Shown here piece by piece: positions 55,375-63,878 of a stretch of DNA of 64,000 nucleotides. Source of the DNA: an uncultured Coriobacteriaceae bacterium (GTDB taxonomy: Bacteria > Actinomycetota > Coriobacteriia > Coriobacteriales > Eggerthellaceae); NCBI GenBank assembly GCA_937937585.1, contig CALDCB010000004.1:62001-126000 (forward strand). Direction: 5' to 3'. The translations under genes and the position numbers were made by a program. Each line of letters opens with the position of its first letter. The first letter of the stretch is position 1. The notes beneath the pieces are model-generated. The model was not told the DNA's origin. It ran no database searches and was given only the letters and a program-made list of their open reading frames with translations.

Positions 55375-55495
55375 TATTTCTCTAGCGAATGACCGCAGTA
55401 AACACGGTCGGCAACGACCTTATCAGCACAAGACATCCGCTCGATCTTTGAAAAGGTGGGGCCTTCTCCCCTTTAGCAGCTTGGCTGCAACCAAC

Positions 55496-55861
55496 GGGGG
55501 CGACTGGTTTCGACATGGTAGGTCTGAAGTGAGGAGCAGGTCGTGGTCTCCTTTCCACGTTAAACAGGGGTAACGTCAAGTTTAATTGGCAAGAATACTT
55601 CTTTCGAGCGTTCCTACGCTCTCGCTGCTTAATTTACTAGCGCGCGCCAATCCCGAGATCTTTCCCGTTTCGGGTGCGGTGTCATTTTAGGGAAATGCTC
55701 CAAGGCACGTAGCCGGTATGGCCTTGGCTAAGATCGAACCGACTCGGAAAGCAACGCACGTCGACGAGCCGCGCTTTCCTAAATCTGATCGCCGAATAAG
55801 CTTGTAGAGCCTGACCGAGGGTCTAGTATGGACCGGAGTTCGATTCTCCGCGCCTCCACCA
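55496..55861 (+). ncRNA. ssrA: Transfer-messenger RNA (tmRNA)
   Basis: 366 nt. The 5' end GGGGGCGACTGGTTTCGAC and 3' end GGTTCGATTCTCC-type T-arm (here GGAGTTCGATTCTCCGC) plus encoded ACCA form the tRNA-Ala-like acceptor (GGGGGCG with CGCCTCC). The one-piece form rescues stalled ribosomes by adding a degradation tag. A strong terminator follows at 55871. Canonical ClpXP is encoded in the window. Confidence 0.97.
55588..55632 (+). other. tmRNA tag-peptide reading frame
   Basis: Inside ssrA. Fourteen codons then TAA: GKNTSFERSYALAA (preceded on the nascent chain by the alanine carried by tmRNA). It resembles the B. subtilis tag GKTNSFNQNVALAA and ends in the ALAA degron read by ClpX. The resume codon GGC is assigned from this similarity. 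Confidence 0.85.
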
Positions 55862-55870
55862 CACGTTCAA

Positions 55871-55913
55871 GCCTGCTCAGACGAGAATCTACGTCTGAGC
55901 AGGCTTTTCTTTT
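55871..55913 (+). terminator. Terminator after ssrA
   Basis: Thirteen-bp perfect stem GCCTGCTCAGACG / CGTCTGAGCAGGC, 8-nt loop, then TTTTCTTTT. Confidence 0.9.
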
Positions 55914-55939
55914 AATCACACCGCAGAAAAGGAATCATC

Positions 55940-56473
55940 ATGACGCTCATGGATACCCTGTTAGCTCGCCACAGCACCCGCAAATTCACCGGCGAGAAAA
56001 TCCCACGCACTCAGATTGAGGAAATCGCACGAGCTGGACTCACCGGCCCTGTCGGGCGCAACAAGAAGCCTTGGAAGCTGGTGGCAGTTGACGACGCCGA
56101 GACCATCAAGAAGCTCTCGGCAGCACGCACGCCGCGCCAAGGAATCTTCGACACCACCACTGCCGTGATTGCCGTGTTCGGGAACCCTGAAATCGCAGAT
56201 ACATGGATCGAAGACTGCTCGGTGGTCATGACCAACATGCACCTCATGGCAAACGAATTGGATCTTGGAAGCTGCTGGATTCAAGGCCGCGGCCGCGTTA
56301 CCGAGAACGACCAAGCTTCCAGCGATTACGTTCGCAACGTGCTTGGCATCTCCAACGAATGGGAGCTTCTTGCCATGCTCGCCATCGGCGCGATTGATGA
56401 CGACGCACCCGCTCGCACTCGCACCGAGGACGACATCGACATGGCGCCCTTCGGCTGGCACACTGCCGAATAA
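55940..56473 (+). CDS. Nitroreductase-family flavoprotein
   Basis: FMN-dependent NAD(P)H oxidoreductase, 177 residues, the short type. The N-terminal FMN-binding motif RHSTRKFTGEKIPRTQIEEI and the NKKPWKLVAVDD segment are standard; the C-terminal FMN motif is in ELLAMLAIGAIDDDAPART. Substrate unknown (quinones, nitro compounds or flavins). It starts with AAAAGGA at 7 nt and is convergent with the flavin reductase-rubredoxin gene. Confidence 0.88.
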   Translation: MTLMDTLLARHSTRKFTGEKIPRTQIEEIARAGLTGPVGRNKKPWKLVAVDDAETIKKLSAARTPRQGIFDTTTAVIAVFGNPEIADTWIEDCSVVMTNMHLMANELDLGSCWIQGRGRVTENDQASSDYVRNVLGISNEWELLAMLAIGAIDDDAPARTRTEDDIDMAPFGWHTAE

Positions 56474-56484
56474 GCGAATCCGCC

Positions 56485-56538
56485 TCCGCAAACCAAAAGG
56501 CCGTCGACAAGGCAACCAAACGCCCCGTCGACGGCCTT
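56485..56538 (-). terminator. Terminator between nitroreductase and flavin reductase-rubredoxin genes
   Basis: Twelve-bp perfect stem AAGGCCGTCGAC / GTCGACGGCCTT (56527-56538 and 56497-56508 on minus), 18-nt loop, then TTGGTTTGC on minus. It can also stop transcripts from the plus strand. Confidence 0.65.
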
Positions 56539-56552
56539 CGTGTATCCAGCAG

Positions 56553-57251
56553 CTACAACTCAATGCGCTCGAACAGCTCCCTGCCAACACCGCATACCGG
56601 GCACGTGTAATCAGCAGGCAATTCTTCAGCGTATTCAATGTGCCCGCAAACAGTGCAACGCCAGGCAATCTTAGAGGCGCCGGGGTCCGTGGATGCCTTC
56701 ACGACCGAGGAACCAGGGCCGTCGGTCTCCGGGAGCTCTTCTTCGCCTAGATAGCTCGATGCCTTCGGCGGCGTCTTGCCGCCTTTAACCTGATGATAAT
56801 AAGCGTAGGTCATAGGCGCAGCAGCGCCCTCCACGCGCTTAGCCTCTTCCACAGCGCCCACAAACAGGATATGCGTGCCTAAATTAACTTCTTGCACCAC
56901 CTTCGCCGAAAACCAAGCGCAGCAGCTCTCGGCGAGGACGGGCATACCCGCAGCATCACAGGCGCTTGCGTGACGCGCGAACTTGTCGAACTCGGTTGAG
57001 GTGTGGAATCCAAAGGTGCCGATAAGCTCCATCGAGGCGTCCTCGGACAAGCACGACGCGGTGAAACGCCTCGCAGCGCGAATGGCAGATGTCGTAGCGT
57101 TGTCCTTGTTGAGGGCGACGCTCACTTGGAACGGCGAAGAAGTTACCTGAACGAACGTATTCGCCACGCAGCCGAAGCTCGCGCCTTCGTGGCAAGCCCC
57201 AATGACGTACATGCCATAGCTCAACGAATGGAATGCCGATTTGTCGATCAT
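56553..57251 (-). CDS. Flavin reductase-rubredoxin fusion (high-molecular-weight rubredoxin)
   Basis: 232 residues. The N-terminal 160 residues are a flavin-reductase-like (FMN-binding) domain (MIDKSAFHSLSYGMYVIGAC, then SSPFQVSVALNKDNATTSAI). The C-terminal 45 are a rubredoxin with both CxxC pairs (WRCTVCGHIEYAEEL and DYTCPVCGVG). In Moorella this fusion (Hrb) passes electrons from NADH to the flavodiiron NO/O2 reductase FprA. No FprA gene is in the window. A role in oxidative or nitrosative defence of an anaerobe is likely. Confidence 0.9.
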   Translation of the reverse strand: MIDKSAFHSLSYGMYVIGACHEGASFGCVANTFVQVTSSPFQVSVALNKDNATTSAIRAARRFTASCLSEDASMELIGTFGFHTSTEFDKFARHASACDAAGMPVLAESCCAWFSAKVVQEVNLGTHILFVGAVEEAKRVEGAAAPMTYAYYHQVKGGKTPPKASSYLGEEELPETDGPGSSVVKASTDPGASKIAWRCTVCGHIEYAEELPADYTCPVCGVGRELFERIEL

Positions 57252-57306
57252 TTTCTTCCCCTTTCATGCGTCACCGACAATATCCCGCGCAAGCTTGCGC
57301 CCGTAA

Positions 57307-57337
57307 ACGGAAAAGGGCCCGTCGGGCCCTTTTCCGT
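57307..57337. terminator. Strong hairpin upstream of the flavin reductase-rubredoxin gene
   Basis: Fourteen-bp perfect inverted repeat ACGGAAAAGGGCCC / GGGCCCTTTTCCGT with a 3-nt loop. It lies about 70 nt after the glycosyltransferase stop, and on minus would end the glycan operon; the U-run is inside the stem. Confidence 0.55.
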
Positions 57338-57409
57338 TGCGACTTTTCAAGAACCGTCGCCGTCCAATGGCCCTATCCTAACAAGGTGAAACCATCATCT
57401 TACGAGAAT

Positions 57410-58327
57410 CTAAACCTGAGGATACTCAGGTTTAGGGTTAAACTTAATCGCTTCCTTTAGTTTAGCTTTCATTTTCTGCTGAAGCTTGGGAGAAACGCCA
57501 CCTTCCTTCATCTGGAGGCACACCGTCCTGCAAAACATTAAATAGCTAGCTCTTCCTTCGTGATGAAGCCTAAAGGAAGCCTCGTTGCGAATACCATACG
57601 CAAACTTCCAGGCATTTGCCTCATTGATCTGACCAAAGTTGACACCTCTGTTCTCGCCCATATCGTGAACAACCACACTATCGAGAACCTGAATCCCAGG
57701 GCATCCCTTCGATAAACGGCGTGTGTACTCGGCGTCGTCAAACCAGATGAAGTACTCTTTGTACGGTAAACCGAAATCCTCCAAAGCCCACCTAGGAACA
57801 AGGACTGACACAAACGAACAAGAAGTCACAAGAACAGAATTCTGACCCTTAACCAAAAGCCTGCCCCAGTCCCAAGCCGTAACGGGATTATTCATCTCAC
57901 AAATCGAACCATCAGTAAATTTAACAACAGAGCAAGCGAACGGAACGTCGAGCCCCATTTCATCAACAGCTGCGGCGTACCCGTTGATCAAAGATTCGAG
58001 CGCGTTCGGTTCGGGGTAGCCATCATCGTCCGAAACCCAAACATAGTCTGCCCCGAGATCGTAAGCCCTTTTCATGCCCGCCGAAAAACCACCTGCACCG
58101 CCAATGTTCTCGGGCAGATTCAGTAAATCAAGATGAGCGCCACACTCCCAGTGATGCTCCGAAATATATGTTTCGAGATACTCCTTCGTACCATCGCTTG
58201 ACGCATTATTGACCAAGACAACATGCGTCAAAGGGCATGACTGGGCTTCAAGGGAACTCAAAACCGTCTTCAACTTTTCGAGCCTATTGTAAGTGACAAC
58301 AACAGCCGCAACCGTTGGTTTATCCAT
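57410..58327 (-). CDS. Glycosyltransferase family 2, galactofuranosyltransferase-like
   Basis: 305 residues from the ATG at 58327, preceded by GGAAG; an ATG at 58342 would overlap the upstream gene. The GT-A domain starts TVAAVVVTYNRLEKLKTVL and contains LPENIGGAGGFSAGMKRA and the DxD-like metal site in VWVSDDDGYPEP (about residue 105). This N-terminal pattern is typical of GlfT/rhamnosyltransferase-type enzymes. UDP-galactopyranose mutase is encoded 3 kb upstream, so transfer of galactofuranose is plausible. Acceptor unknown. Confidence 0.82.
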   Translation of the reverse strand: MDKPTVAAVVVTYNRLEKLKTVLSSLEAQSCPLTHVVLVNNASSDGTKEYLETYISEHHWECGAHLDLLNLPENIGGAGGFSAGMKRAYDLGADYVWVSDDDGYPEPNALESLINGYAAAVDEMGLDVPFACSVVKFTDGSICEMNNPVTAWDWGRLLVKGQNSVLVTSCSFVSVLVPRWALEDFGLPYKEYFIWFDDAEYTRRLSKGCPGIQVLDSVVVHDMGENRGVNFGQINEANAWKFAYGIRNEASFRLHHEGRASYLMFCRTVCLQMKEGGVSPKLQQKMKAKLKEAIKFNPKPEYPQV

Positions 58328-58332
58328 CAGAG

Positions 58333-60009
58333 CTACTTCCATTCGTTGATCATGCGAGTGAACAGGCTATCGGCCGTCTCGAGTTGAGAAAAATCCTCGA
58401 TCAGTTTTTTCTCGCTCCCCCAAATCGCTTGCCTGAACCCCTCGTCTTCATCCATCTTAACCGCAAGATCCATCGCTTTCTTCTGGAAAGATCTCGTGCT
58501 CGACCCAAGCAAGGCCTCTGCGGGAATGACCGTTTTTTGGGAACCCACATCTGTAGAGAGAACAGGAACGCCCGAAGAAACAGCCTCAAACGTAGTAAGC
58601 GTAATTCCCTCGTTCACGGAGGAGATCACTAGAATATCAGCATCCTCGTACGTCTTGGAGACGGGAACGTCGATAGAACGCCGATCAACGACCCCGCTCA
58701 AACCATAGTGATCGATCATTCGATCTACAACAGCATCAATATCCCCACTGCCGTGCATGATGAACCGAAAACGGCCTGGGTACTTTTTTTCCAGACTCTT
58801 CGCAAGATAGATAAACGCATCCGGCCTTTTTTGACGGCTTATTCTTCCGACGAAAGCGAGGGTAAGCGCATCTTTGGAAACCCTACCCTTGCAAGAAAGC
58901 GAGCTGAGGTCTGCCGTTAGATCCACCAAGGGAGCGTCAACGACCTTCTCTGGATTTACGCCATGAACCTCGGTCATCCAATTCACGAGCTGAGGGGAGA
59001 TGACGTGATGAAGGTCGATATAGCCATCATGAGACACAGACTCAGCCGGATATCCACCATGACACCTATACTCGACGATGTGAAGAGAATCAACAACAGG
59101 AACGTAGGGGAAGTATCTTTTTACCCACCACAATCTGTCGTACATCCACCGGGAATGGTGTATCAAGACCCCCCGAACATCAAATTGTTCGAACAAGGCC
59201 CTAAGAAGAGGCTCGTCTCCTGGCCTGTCTTGAGTCGGAAACGTCAAGTTCATAACCACAGAGCCCTCTAGATCGGCACTCGTGATCCAAGGCTGATGGC
59301 TGTTAATGGAAGTAATAACGATAGGGGTCATTCCTGATTCACGAACGAGTCGAATCGTCTCCATAGCCCATCGCTCAGCGCCCCCCGCTTGAAGCCAGTG
59401 CATAGCCACGATAACCGCTTTAGGCGCATCGACAACACTTTGACCAGGAGCGATAGAGGCGACAGGTCGGTTCGATACCTTGACAGCCCCCTCATACAAA
59501 GGTAGCCCCGAAGGCTTAATTGCCTCTTTTCCCTCGGCGATTCTCCTTCGACGATTGAATTCCCTCACGTCATCAAGCAAAAGAGGGTTACGAATCTCCA
59601 GATCGCGATACAGTTTTTCGGCAAATGTGTATCCACGATCAAACATGAGATCATCGTCAACATCGTCGTCTGAAGTGAGGGCTATGTGCCGAACCCCTGA
59701 ATCAATCACAGGGATGTCATCGAAATAGTAATGAGGGGAAAATTCGGATTGACTCTCGACAAGAGACACCGCCGAAAACTCGCAAACAGGATCAATTCCC
59801 GCTTTTGCGGTTAAGGACCCGTCCAGAGTGGTCACATCGGTGAGGCACGGGTATTTCCACTCTCCCCCTAGGTAAATCTTATACTCGAGAGCACGACCAG
59901 GTTGAAGCAGCGCATTATACGTCATCGCCCCTTCAACAAGCTTACGCTGACGCGGCGTAAGAGCGGATAAGCTTGATTCATCGGAGATGCGAAATAGCAA
60001 GCGGCCCAT
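58333..60009 (-). CDS. Glycosyltransferase family 4 with long N-terminal extension
   Basis: 558 residues. The first about 190 residues are not a glycosyltransferase fold I recognise (MGRLLFRISDESSLSALTPR onward). A GT-B enzyme follows: VIVAMHWLQAGGAERWAMET (acceptor domain), LAFVGRISRQKRPDAFIYLA and the nucleotide-sugar ExxxxxxxE-type segment in SSVNEGITLTTFEAVSSGVP. Base composition looks poorer in G+C than the ribosomal genes. It ends 6 nt before the GT2 gene, so the pair is co-translated. Sugar and acceptor are unknown. Confidence 0.82.
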   Translation of the reverse strand: MGRLLFRISDESSLSALTPRQRKLVEGAMTYNALLQPGRALEYKIYLGGEWKYPCLTDVTTLDGSLTAKAGIDPVCEFSAVSLVESQSEFSPHYYFDDIPVIDSGVRHIALTSDDDVDDDLMFDRGYTFAEKLYRDLEIRNPLLLDDVREFNRRRRIAEGKEAIKPSGLPLYEGAVKVSNRPVASIAPGQSVVDAPKAVIVAMHWLQAGGAERWAMETIRLVRESGMTPIVITSINSHQPWITSADLEGSVVMNLTFPTQDRPGDEPLLRALFEQFDVRGVLIHHSRWMYDRLWWVKRYFPYVPVVDSLHIVEYRCHGGYPAESVSHDGYIDLHHVISPQLVNWMTEVHGVNPEKVVDAPLVDLTADLSSLSCKGRVSKDALTLAFVGRISRQKRPDAFIYLAKSLEKKYPGRFRFIMHGSGDIDAVVDRMIDHYGLSGVVDRRSIDVPVSKTYEDADILVISSVNEGITLTTFEAVSSGVPVLSTDVGSQKTVIPAEALLGSSTRSFQKKAMDLAVKMDEDEGFRQAIWGSEKKLIEDFSQLETADSLFTRMINEWK

Positions 60010-60118
60010 AATCCTCCAAATATACTCAATCAGCTATAAGGAAAGTATAGTGCCCCGACCTTGGCCGACACCACCGAAAGCAATGAAAACAAAAAAACGA
60101 TCGTGCAAGGCTGACTCG

Positions 60119-61129
60119 CTAAACCTCTTTTAGCCCTACGGGCCTAGTCGCCAGAAACAAAAAAGATATCGCAACAACCAATGCGACATGGAGCAAATCC
60201 ACGCATACCCAACCCAACAGGGAATCACCCATTAGAACAAAAGAGGTCCAGTCGATAAAAATCGATTCAAACCAATGAATGCAAAGCACGAGAAGGGAGT
60301 TAACCCCAATAAGAGAGAGGAAACGAAACTGTCGACCGCCCATGTCCTCGCCAAGATAACGAGCGATTATCATTATCGCCACCGAAGAAGAAACGCTCAT
60401 CGCAACACCAGCGAGAAGGGATCCTACGTGGAACAAGTTTCCGATGGAGTAAAAAACACCCGCGCTCAAACACAGGAACCACGTGAAAAGCGCCGTCAAA
60501 AGCGCCAATTTCCCCTTAACGCCGCCAAGTCCGAGCGCCTTTCCCCATTGGTTCTTAAGGGAGTACCCAATGAATAGATAGAAAGTTGCCACCAGTGCCT
60601 GATTAAGCGCAAAAGGCAAAAATAGAACACGTCCAATTTGCCAACCAGAAAGCATCATTAGGAAATAGATCAAGCAGATAATGGCCCGATTGGTTTTTCG
60701 GGATTCCAAAAAATTCTGAAGAAGCTGAAAGACCACCCTTGCCACAAATAGCGCCATCAAGAACCAAGCGAGCCCAATTCCAGAAATGCCGAGAATAGGG
60801 ACATCGCCACCTGAAGCCCATATCGAAGCAAGAACTATCTTCCTGACAACAGCAAGACTTGCCCCCTCTGTAACGATATGGATGATAAGGTCAGAAAGGC
60901 AAATCAGCAGATACGGAACCAGAAGCCTAGAAGCTATTTTGGCAAGATCAGGTTTGACGGGCTTGACGAAGTACCCCGAGACGACAAAGAAAAGCGGAAT
61001 ATGAAAGGAGTAGACGAACGAGTGGATCGGGTTGCCTATAACGTACGTATGGCCAAGGACGACCGCAAGAATCGCTAAACACTTTACGTGATCAACCCAT
61101 CTTTGCCTAACCGCGCCACTTGAGCTCAT
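60119..61129 (-). CDS. Membrane acyltransferase (acyltransferase 3, fucose-4-O-acetylase-like)
   Basis: 336 residues from the ATG at 61129 (GAGG site); an in-frame ATG at 61192 adds an unlikely basic stretch. Ten helices are expected. The motif RQRWVDHVKCLAILAVVLGH carries the conserved Arg/His of this family, and FHIPLFFVVSGYFVKPVKPD follows. Such enzymes put acetyl groups on surface sugars. It sits in the glycan cluster and has visibly A/T-rich codon use. Confidence 0.82.
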   Translation of the reverse strand: MSSSGAVRQRWVDHVKCLAILAVVLGHTYVIGNPIHSFVYSFHIPLFFVVSGYFVKPVKPDLAKIASRLLVPYLLICLSDLIIHIVTEGASLAVVRKIVLASIWASGGDVPILGISGIGLAWFLMALFVARVVFQLLQNFLESRKTNRAIICLIYFLMMLSGWQIGRVLFLPFALNQALVATFYLFIGYSLKNQWGKALGLGGVKGKLALLTALFTWFLCLSAGVFYSIGNLFHVGSLLAGVAMSVSSSVAIMIIARYLGEDMGGRQFRFLSLIGVNSLLVLCIHWFESIFIDWTSFVLMGDSLLGWVCVDLLHVALVVAISFLFLATRPVGLKEV

Positions 61130-61237
61130 GCATAACCTCGTTTTCAGCATTAAATACCGTAAAAAACGAAAAAGGATGCTAGCAAATCTCATGCCCCTGG
61201 CGACTGAGAATCAACCACGTACACACTAAACAAGAAA

Positions 61238-61284
61238 CAACAACAGCCCGCCCAAGACCCAGCAAGCTGGGGCAAAGACGGGCT
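61238..61284 (-). terminator. Terminator after glf
   Basis: Stacked stem (AGCCCG / CGGGCT outer, CCCAG / CTGGG inner) with TGTTGTTGTTT on minus. Confidence 0.6.
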
Positions 61285-61330
61285 TTCTTTCGTCAACTAC
61301 ACGTTGCTCTAAGCGAGACCGGCAGAGCCC

Positions 61331-62455
61331 CTACAGACCAGCCACGGGATCGACGCCAAGCTCGGCGCGAACCACATCGAACGCAGCCGCGATGGCCTTG
61401 TCCATGTCGTAGTACTTGTAACCGCCCAAGCGACCTGCGAACACAACCTTGCCCTCACGGTCGGCAAGCTCGCGATACTGCTCGTACAGCGCCGTGTTAC
61501 GCTCGTCGTTAATGGGATAGTAAGGCTCGTCGCCCGGCTTCCAGTCGGCAGGATACTCACGCGTGATGACAGTCTTAGGCTGAGTGCCGAACTCAAAGTG
61601 CTTGTGCTCGATCACACGGGTGTACGGAACTTCGCGTTCATTGTAGTTCATGACGGCAACGCCCTGGTGATCGGTTTCGTCAAGAACCTCGGTCTCGAAG
61701 CGCAGGCTGCGGTACTCAAGCTGACCCAGGCTGTAATCGTAGAACGAGTCGATGGGACCGCAGTAGATCACGCGATCGGCGATGTCGGGCTGCTCGGCGA
61801 TGAGATCTTTGTACTCAACGCCTGTGCGAACCTCGACGCCCTCAAGCATATTGGCCACCATCTTGGTGTAGCCGCCCATGGGGATGCCCTGGAAGCGGTC
61901 GTTAAAGTAGTTGTTGTCGTACGTGAAGCGGCACGGAAGGCGCTTGATAATGGAGGCAGGAAGATCCTTGCAATCGCGGCCCCACTGCTTCTCGGTGTAA
62001 CCCTTCACCAGCTTCTCGAAGATGTCGCGACCAACGAGCGAAAGCGCCTGCTCTTCGAGGTTCTGAGGCTCGCCGATGCCCTCAGCATCGATCTGCTCCT
62101 GGATCTTGGCCTTAGCTTCGGCCGGCGTGACCACGCCCCACATCTTGGAGAACGTGTTCATGTTAAAGGGCATGTTGTAAATCTCGCCCTTGTAGTTGGC
62201 GATCGGGCTGTTCACGTAGTTGTTGAATTCAGCGAACTGATTAACGTAGCCCCAAACGTCCTTCATCGAGGTATGGAAGATATGAGCACCGTAACGATGA
62301 ACGTTAATGCCCTCGACCTCTTCGGTGTATACGTTGCCGGCAATATGATCGCGCCTGTCGATAACCAGACATTTCTTGCCAATCTTCTGAGCCTCGTGGG
62401 CAAAAACGGCGCCGGTAAGACCAGCGCCAACGATCAAGTAGTCGTACTGAGCCAT
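61331..62455 (-). CDS. glf: UDP-galactopyranose mutase
   Basis: FAD enzyme converting UDP-galactopyranose to UDP-galactofuranose, 374 residues, standard length. FAD motif YLIVGAGLTGAVFAHEAQK, the conserved INVHRYGAHIFHTSMKDVW, and the flexible-loop and active-site residues in CRFTYDNNYFNDRFQGIPMG and TREYPADWKPGDEPYYPIND are intact. It is high in G+C unlike its A/T-richer neighbours. It shows that the surface glycan contains galactofuranose. Confidence 0.96.
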   Translation of the reverse strand: MAQYDYLIVGAGLTGAVFAHEAQKIGKKCLVIDRRDHIAGNVYTEEVEGINVHRYGAHIFHTSMKDVWGYVNQFAEFNNYVNSPIANYKGEIYNMPFNMNTFSKMWGVVTPAEAKAKIQEQIDAEGIGEPQNLEEQALSLVGRDIFEKLVKGYTEKQWGRDCKDLPASIIKRLPCRFTYDNNYFNDRFQGIPMGGYTKMVANMLEGVEVRTGVEYKDLIAEQPDIADRVIYCGPIDSFYDYSLGQLEYRSLRFETEVLDETDHQGVAVMNYNEREVPYTRVIEHKHFEFGTQPKTVITREYPADWKPGDEPYYPINDERNTALYEQYRELADREGKVVFAGRLGGYKYYDMDKAIAAAFDVVRAELGVDPVAGL

Positions 62456-62564
62456 TGGAACAACCTCCGAATGTCATGTCCGAACGAATAATCTTACGCC
62501 ATTCTAGCAGAACAGCTCATCGGCGGCGGAGGAGCTAAGTTACCCAACGACATCAAGAAAGAGA

Positions 62565-63731
62565 TTACAAGATGGACGACCTTGGCAGAGAACTACGAAT
62601 AGCGTTTCTCACCGCCTCGTTAGACAGCATTTCCCTCGGGACATGATGAAAGTGGGAGTGAATGTCATCGGGCAGTTCAAGGTAATCGCCATATGAATGG
62701 CGAAGAACCGAATCGCAGTTAGCCGGGGCAAGCAGCATATGCCCCTCGAACGGGACCCGCAACAAAGGGTAAAGCTCAGCAAAGCTGTATCCCAAATTTC
62801 CATTTCCTTCAAAATAGCAGTTGTCAATCCCCCAATTCAGACCAACTGCCTCATCTTTTGAAACGTAAAGACCCTCGTCGGCCATCATTTGTTGATAACG
62901 ACGAAAAATTTCGTCAATCTCACCCGCACGCTCTGAAGAAGCATCTAAATAGCGCTCTTCCTCTTGCCAAAAACGAAGATCCTCCCTTTCATCCATCTCG
63001 CGGATCATTTTCCGACGAACCTCCAGCAACCTTTCGAAGGAAGAATCAGAAACGCTTGAAGCATAATCGAGAATGAAGAGATCGATGAAGCAGGGGTTGT
63101 TCACATCGTTGTATTTAAAACGAATCTGACGGCAATGGGCATACCAATCGAAGCGCTCAGTGATTTGATACCTGCTATCGTCCTCTACGCTTGCCATAAG
63201 CCGAGTGATGTCCCCACGCGTCATACAAACATCGAGATCGTCATCCCATGGAATGAACCCTTCATGTCTAACTGCGCCAAGAAGCGATCCGTACATAAGC
63301 ATGTACTCGACACCTGCGACCTTGCAAACATCATCGAATTCGAAAAGAAGCTGAGCGCACCCCATCTGCAAAAGACGAAAATCGCCCTGTGCCTTTGGCA
63401 GGTTGCGAAAGAAGCGCAGCTTTGTTTCCGCCTCGGTTTCTCCGTCGAGAGCGAGAAGAGGCCAAAGCATCATCTTGGAATGGGTGTCGTGAGCATCAAG
63501 TTTCACAGAGGCTTCTTTACGAAGGGTTGCGATCTCCTCACGCAACATCGCCGTCTCATTCCTTAAGGCACGAACATCATCGTGAAGCCAAAGAATTTCA
63601 GCGAACAGCTCGTGGAACGAGCGCGAAGACGGAGGAAACATGCGCCCCCGCAAATCAGCTAATTTACCCAATTCAATCCCCAACGCAATCGACCAGAATG
63701 GATTGCAAATATCAAATCCCAACAGTCTCAC
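62565..63731 (-). CDS. LicD-family phosphotransferase
   Basis: 388 residues from a GTG at 63731; the start is uncertain as no strong ribosome site is seen. Residues 1-120 are a helical N-terminal segment with a coiled coil (RNETAMLREEIATLRKEA). The LicD domain follows, with YGSLLGAVRHEGFIPWDDDL and DVCMTR, the nucleotidyltransferase-like metal site. Known LicD proteins attach phosphocholine or other phospho-groups to surface sugars. The substrate here is not determined. Confidence 0.85.
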   Translation of the reverse strand: MRLLGFDICNPFWSIALGIELGKLADLRGRMFPPSSRSFHELFAEILWLHDDVRALRNETAMLREEIATLRKEASVKLDAHDTHSKMMLWPLLALDGETEAETKLRFFRNLPKAQGDFRLLQMGCAQLLFEFDDVCKVAGVEYMLMYGSLLGAVRHEGFIPWDDDLDVCMTRGDITRLMASVEDDSRYQITERFDWYAHCRQIRFKYNDVNNPCFIDLFILDYASSVSDSSFERLLEVRRKMIREMDEREDLRFWQEEERYLDASSERAGEIDEIFRRYQQMMADEGLYVSKDEAVGLNWGIDNCYFEGNGNLGYSFAELYPLLRVPFEGHMLLAPANCDSVLRHSYGDYLELPDDIHSHFHHVPREMLSNEAVRNAIRSSLPRSSIL

Positions 63732-63878
63732 TTTACCGTATTCAAAGGAGAAACAATAACGTCAAATCCATTTGCTCGGTCAGCGACGAAGCAAATAAGA
63801 CAGGCACTATAATGAGAACGCCCAGACACAGCGCGCTATATTAGCGCTGCCGACATAGTCGAGAAAGACCCTTAGAGT

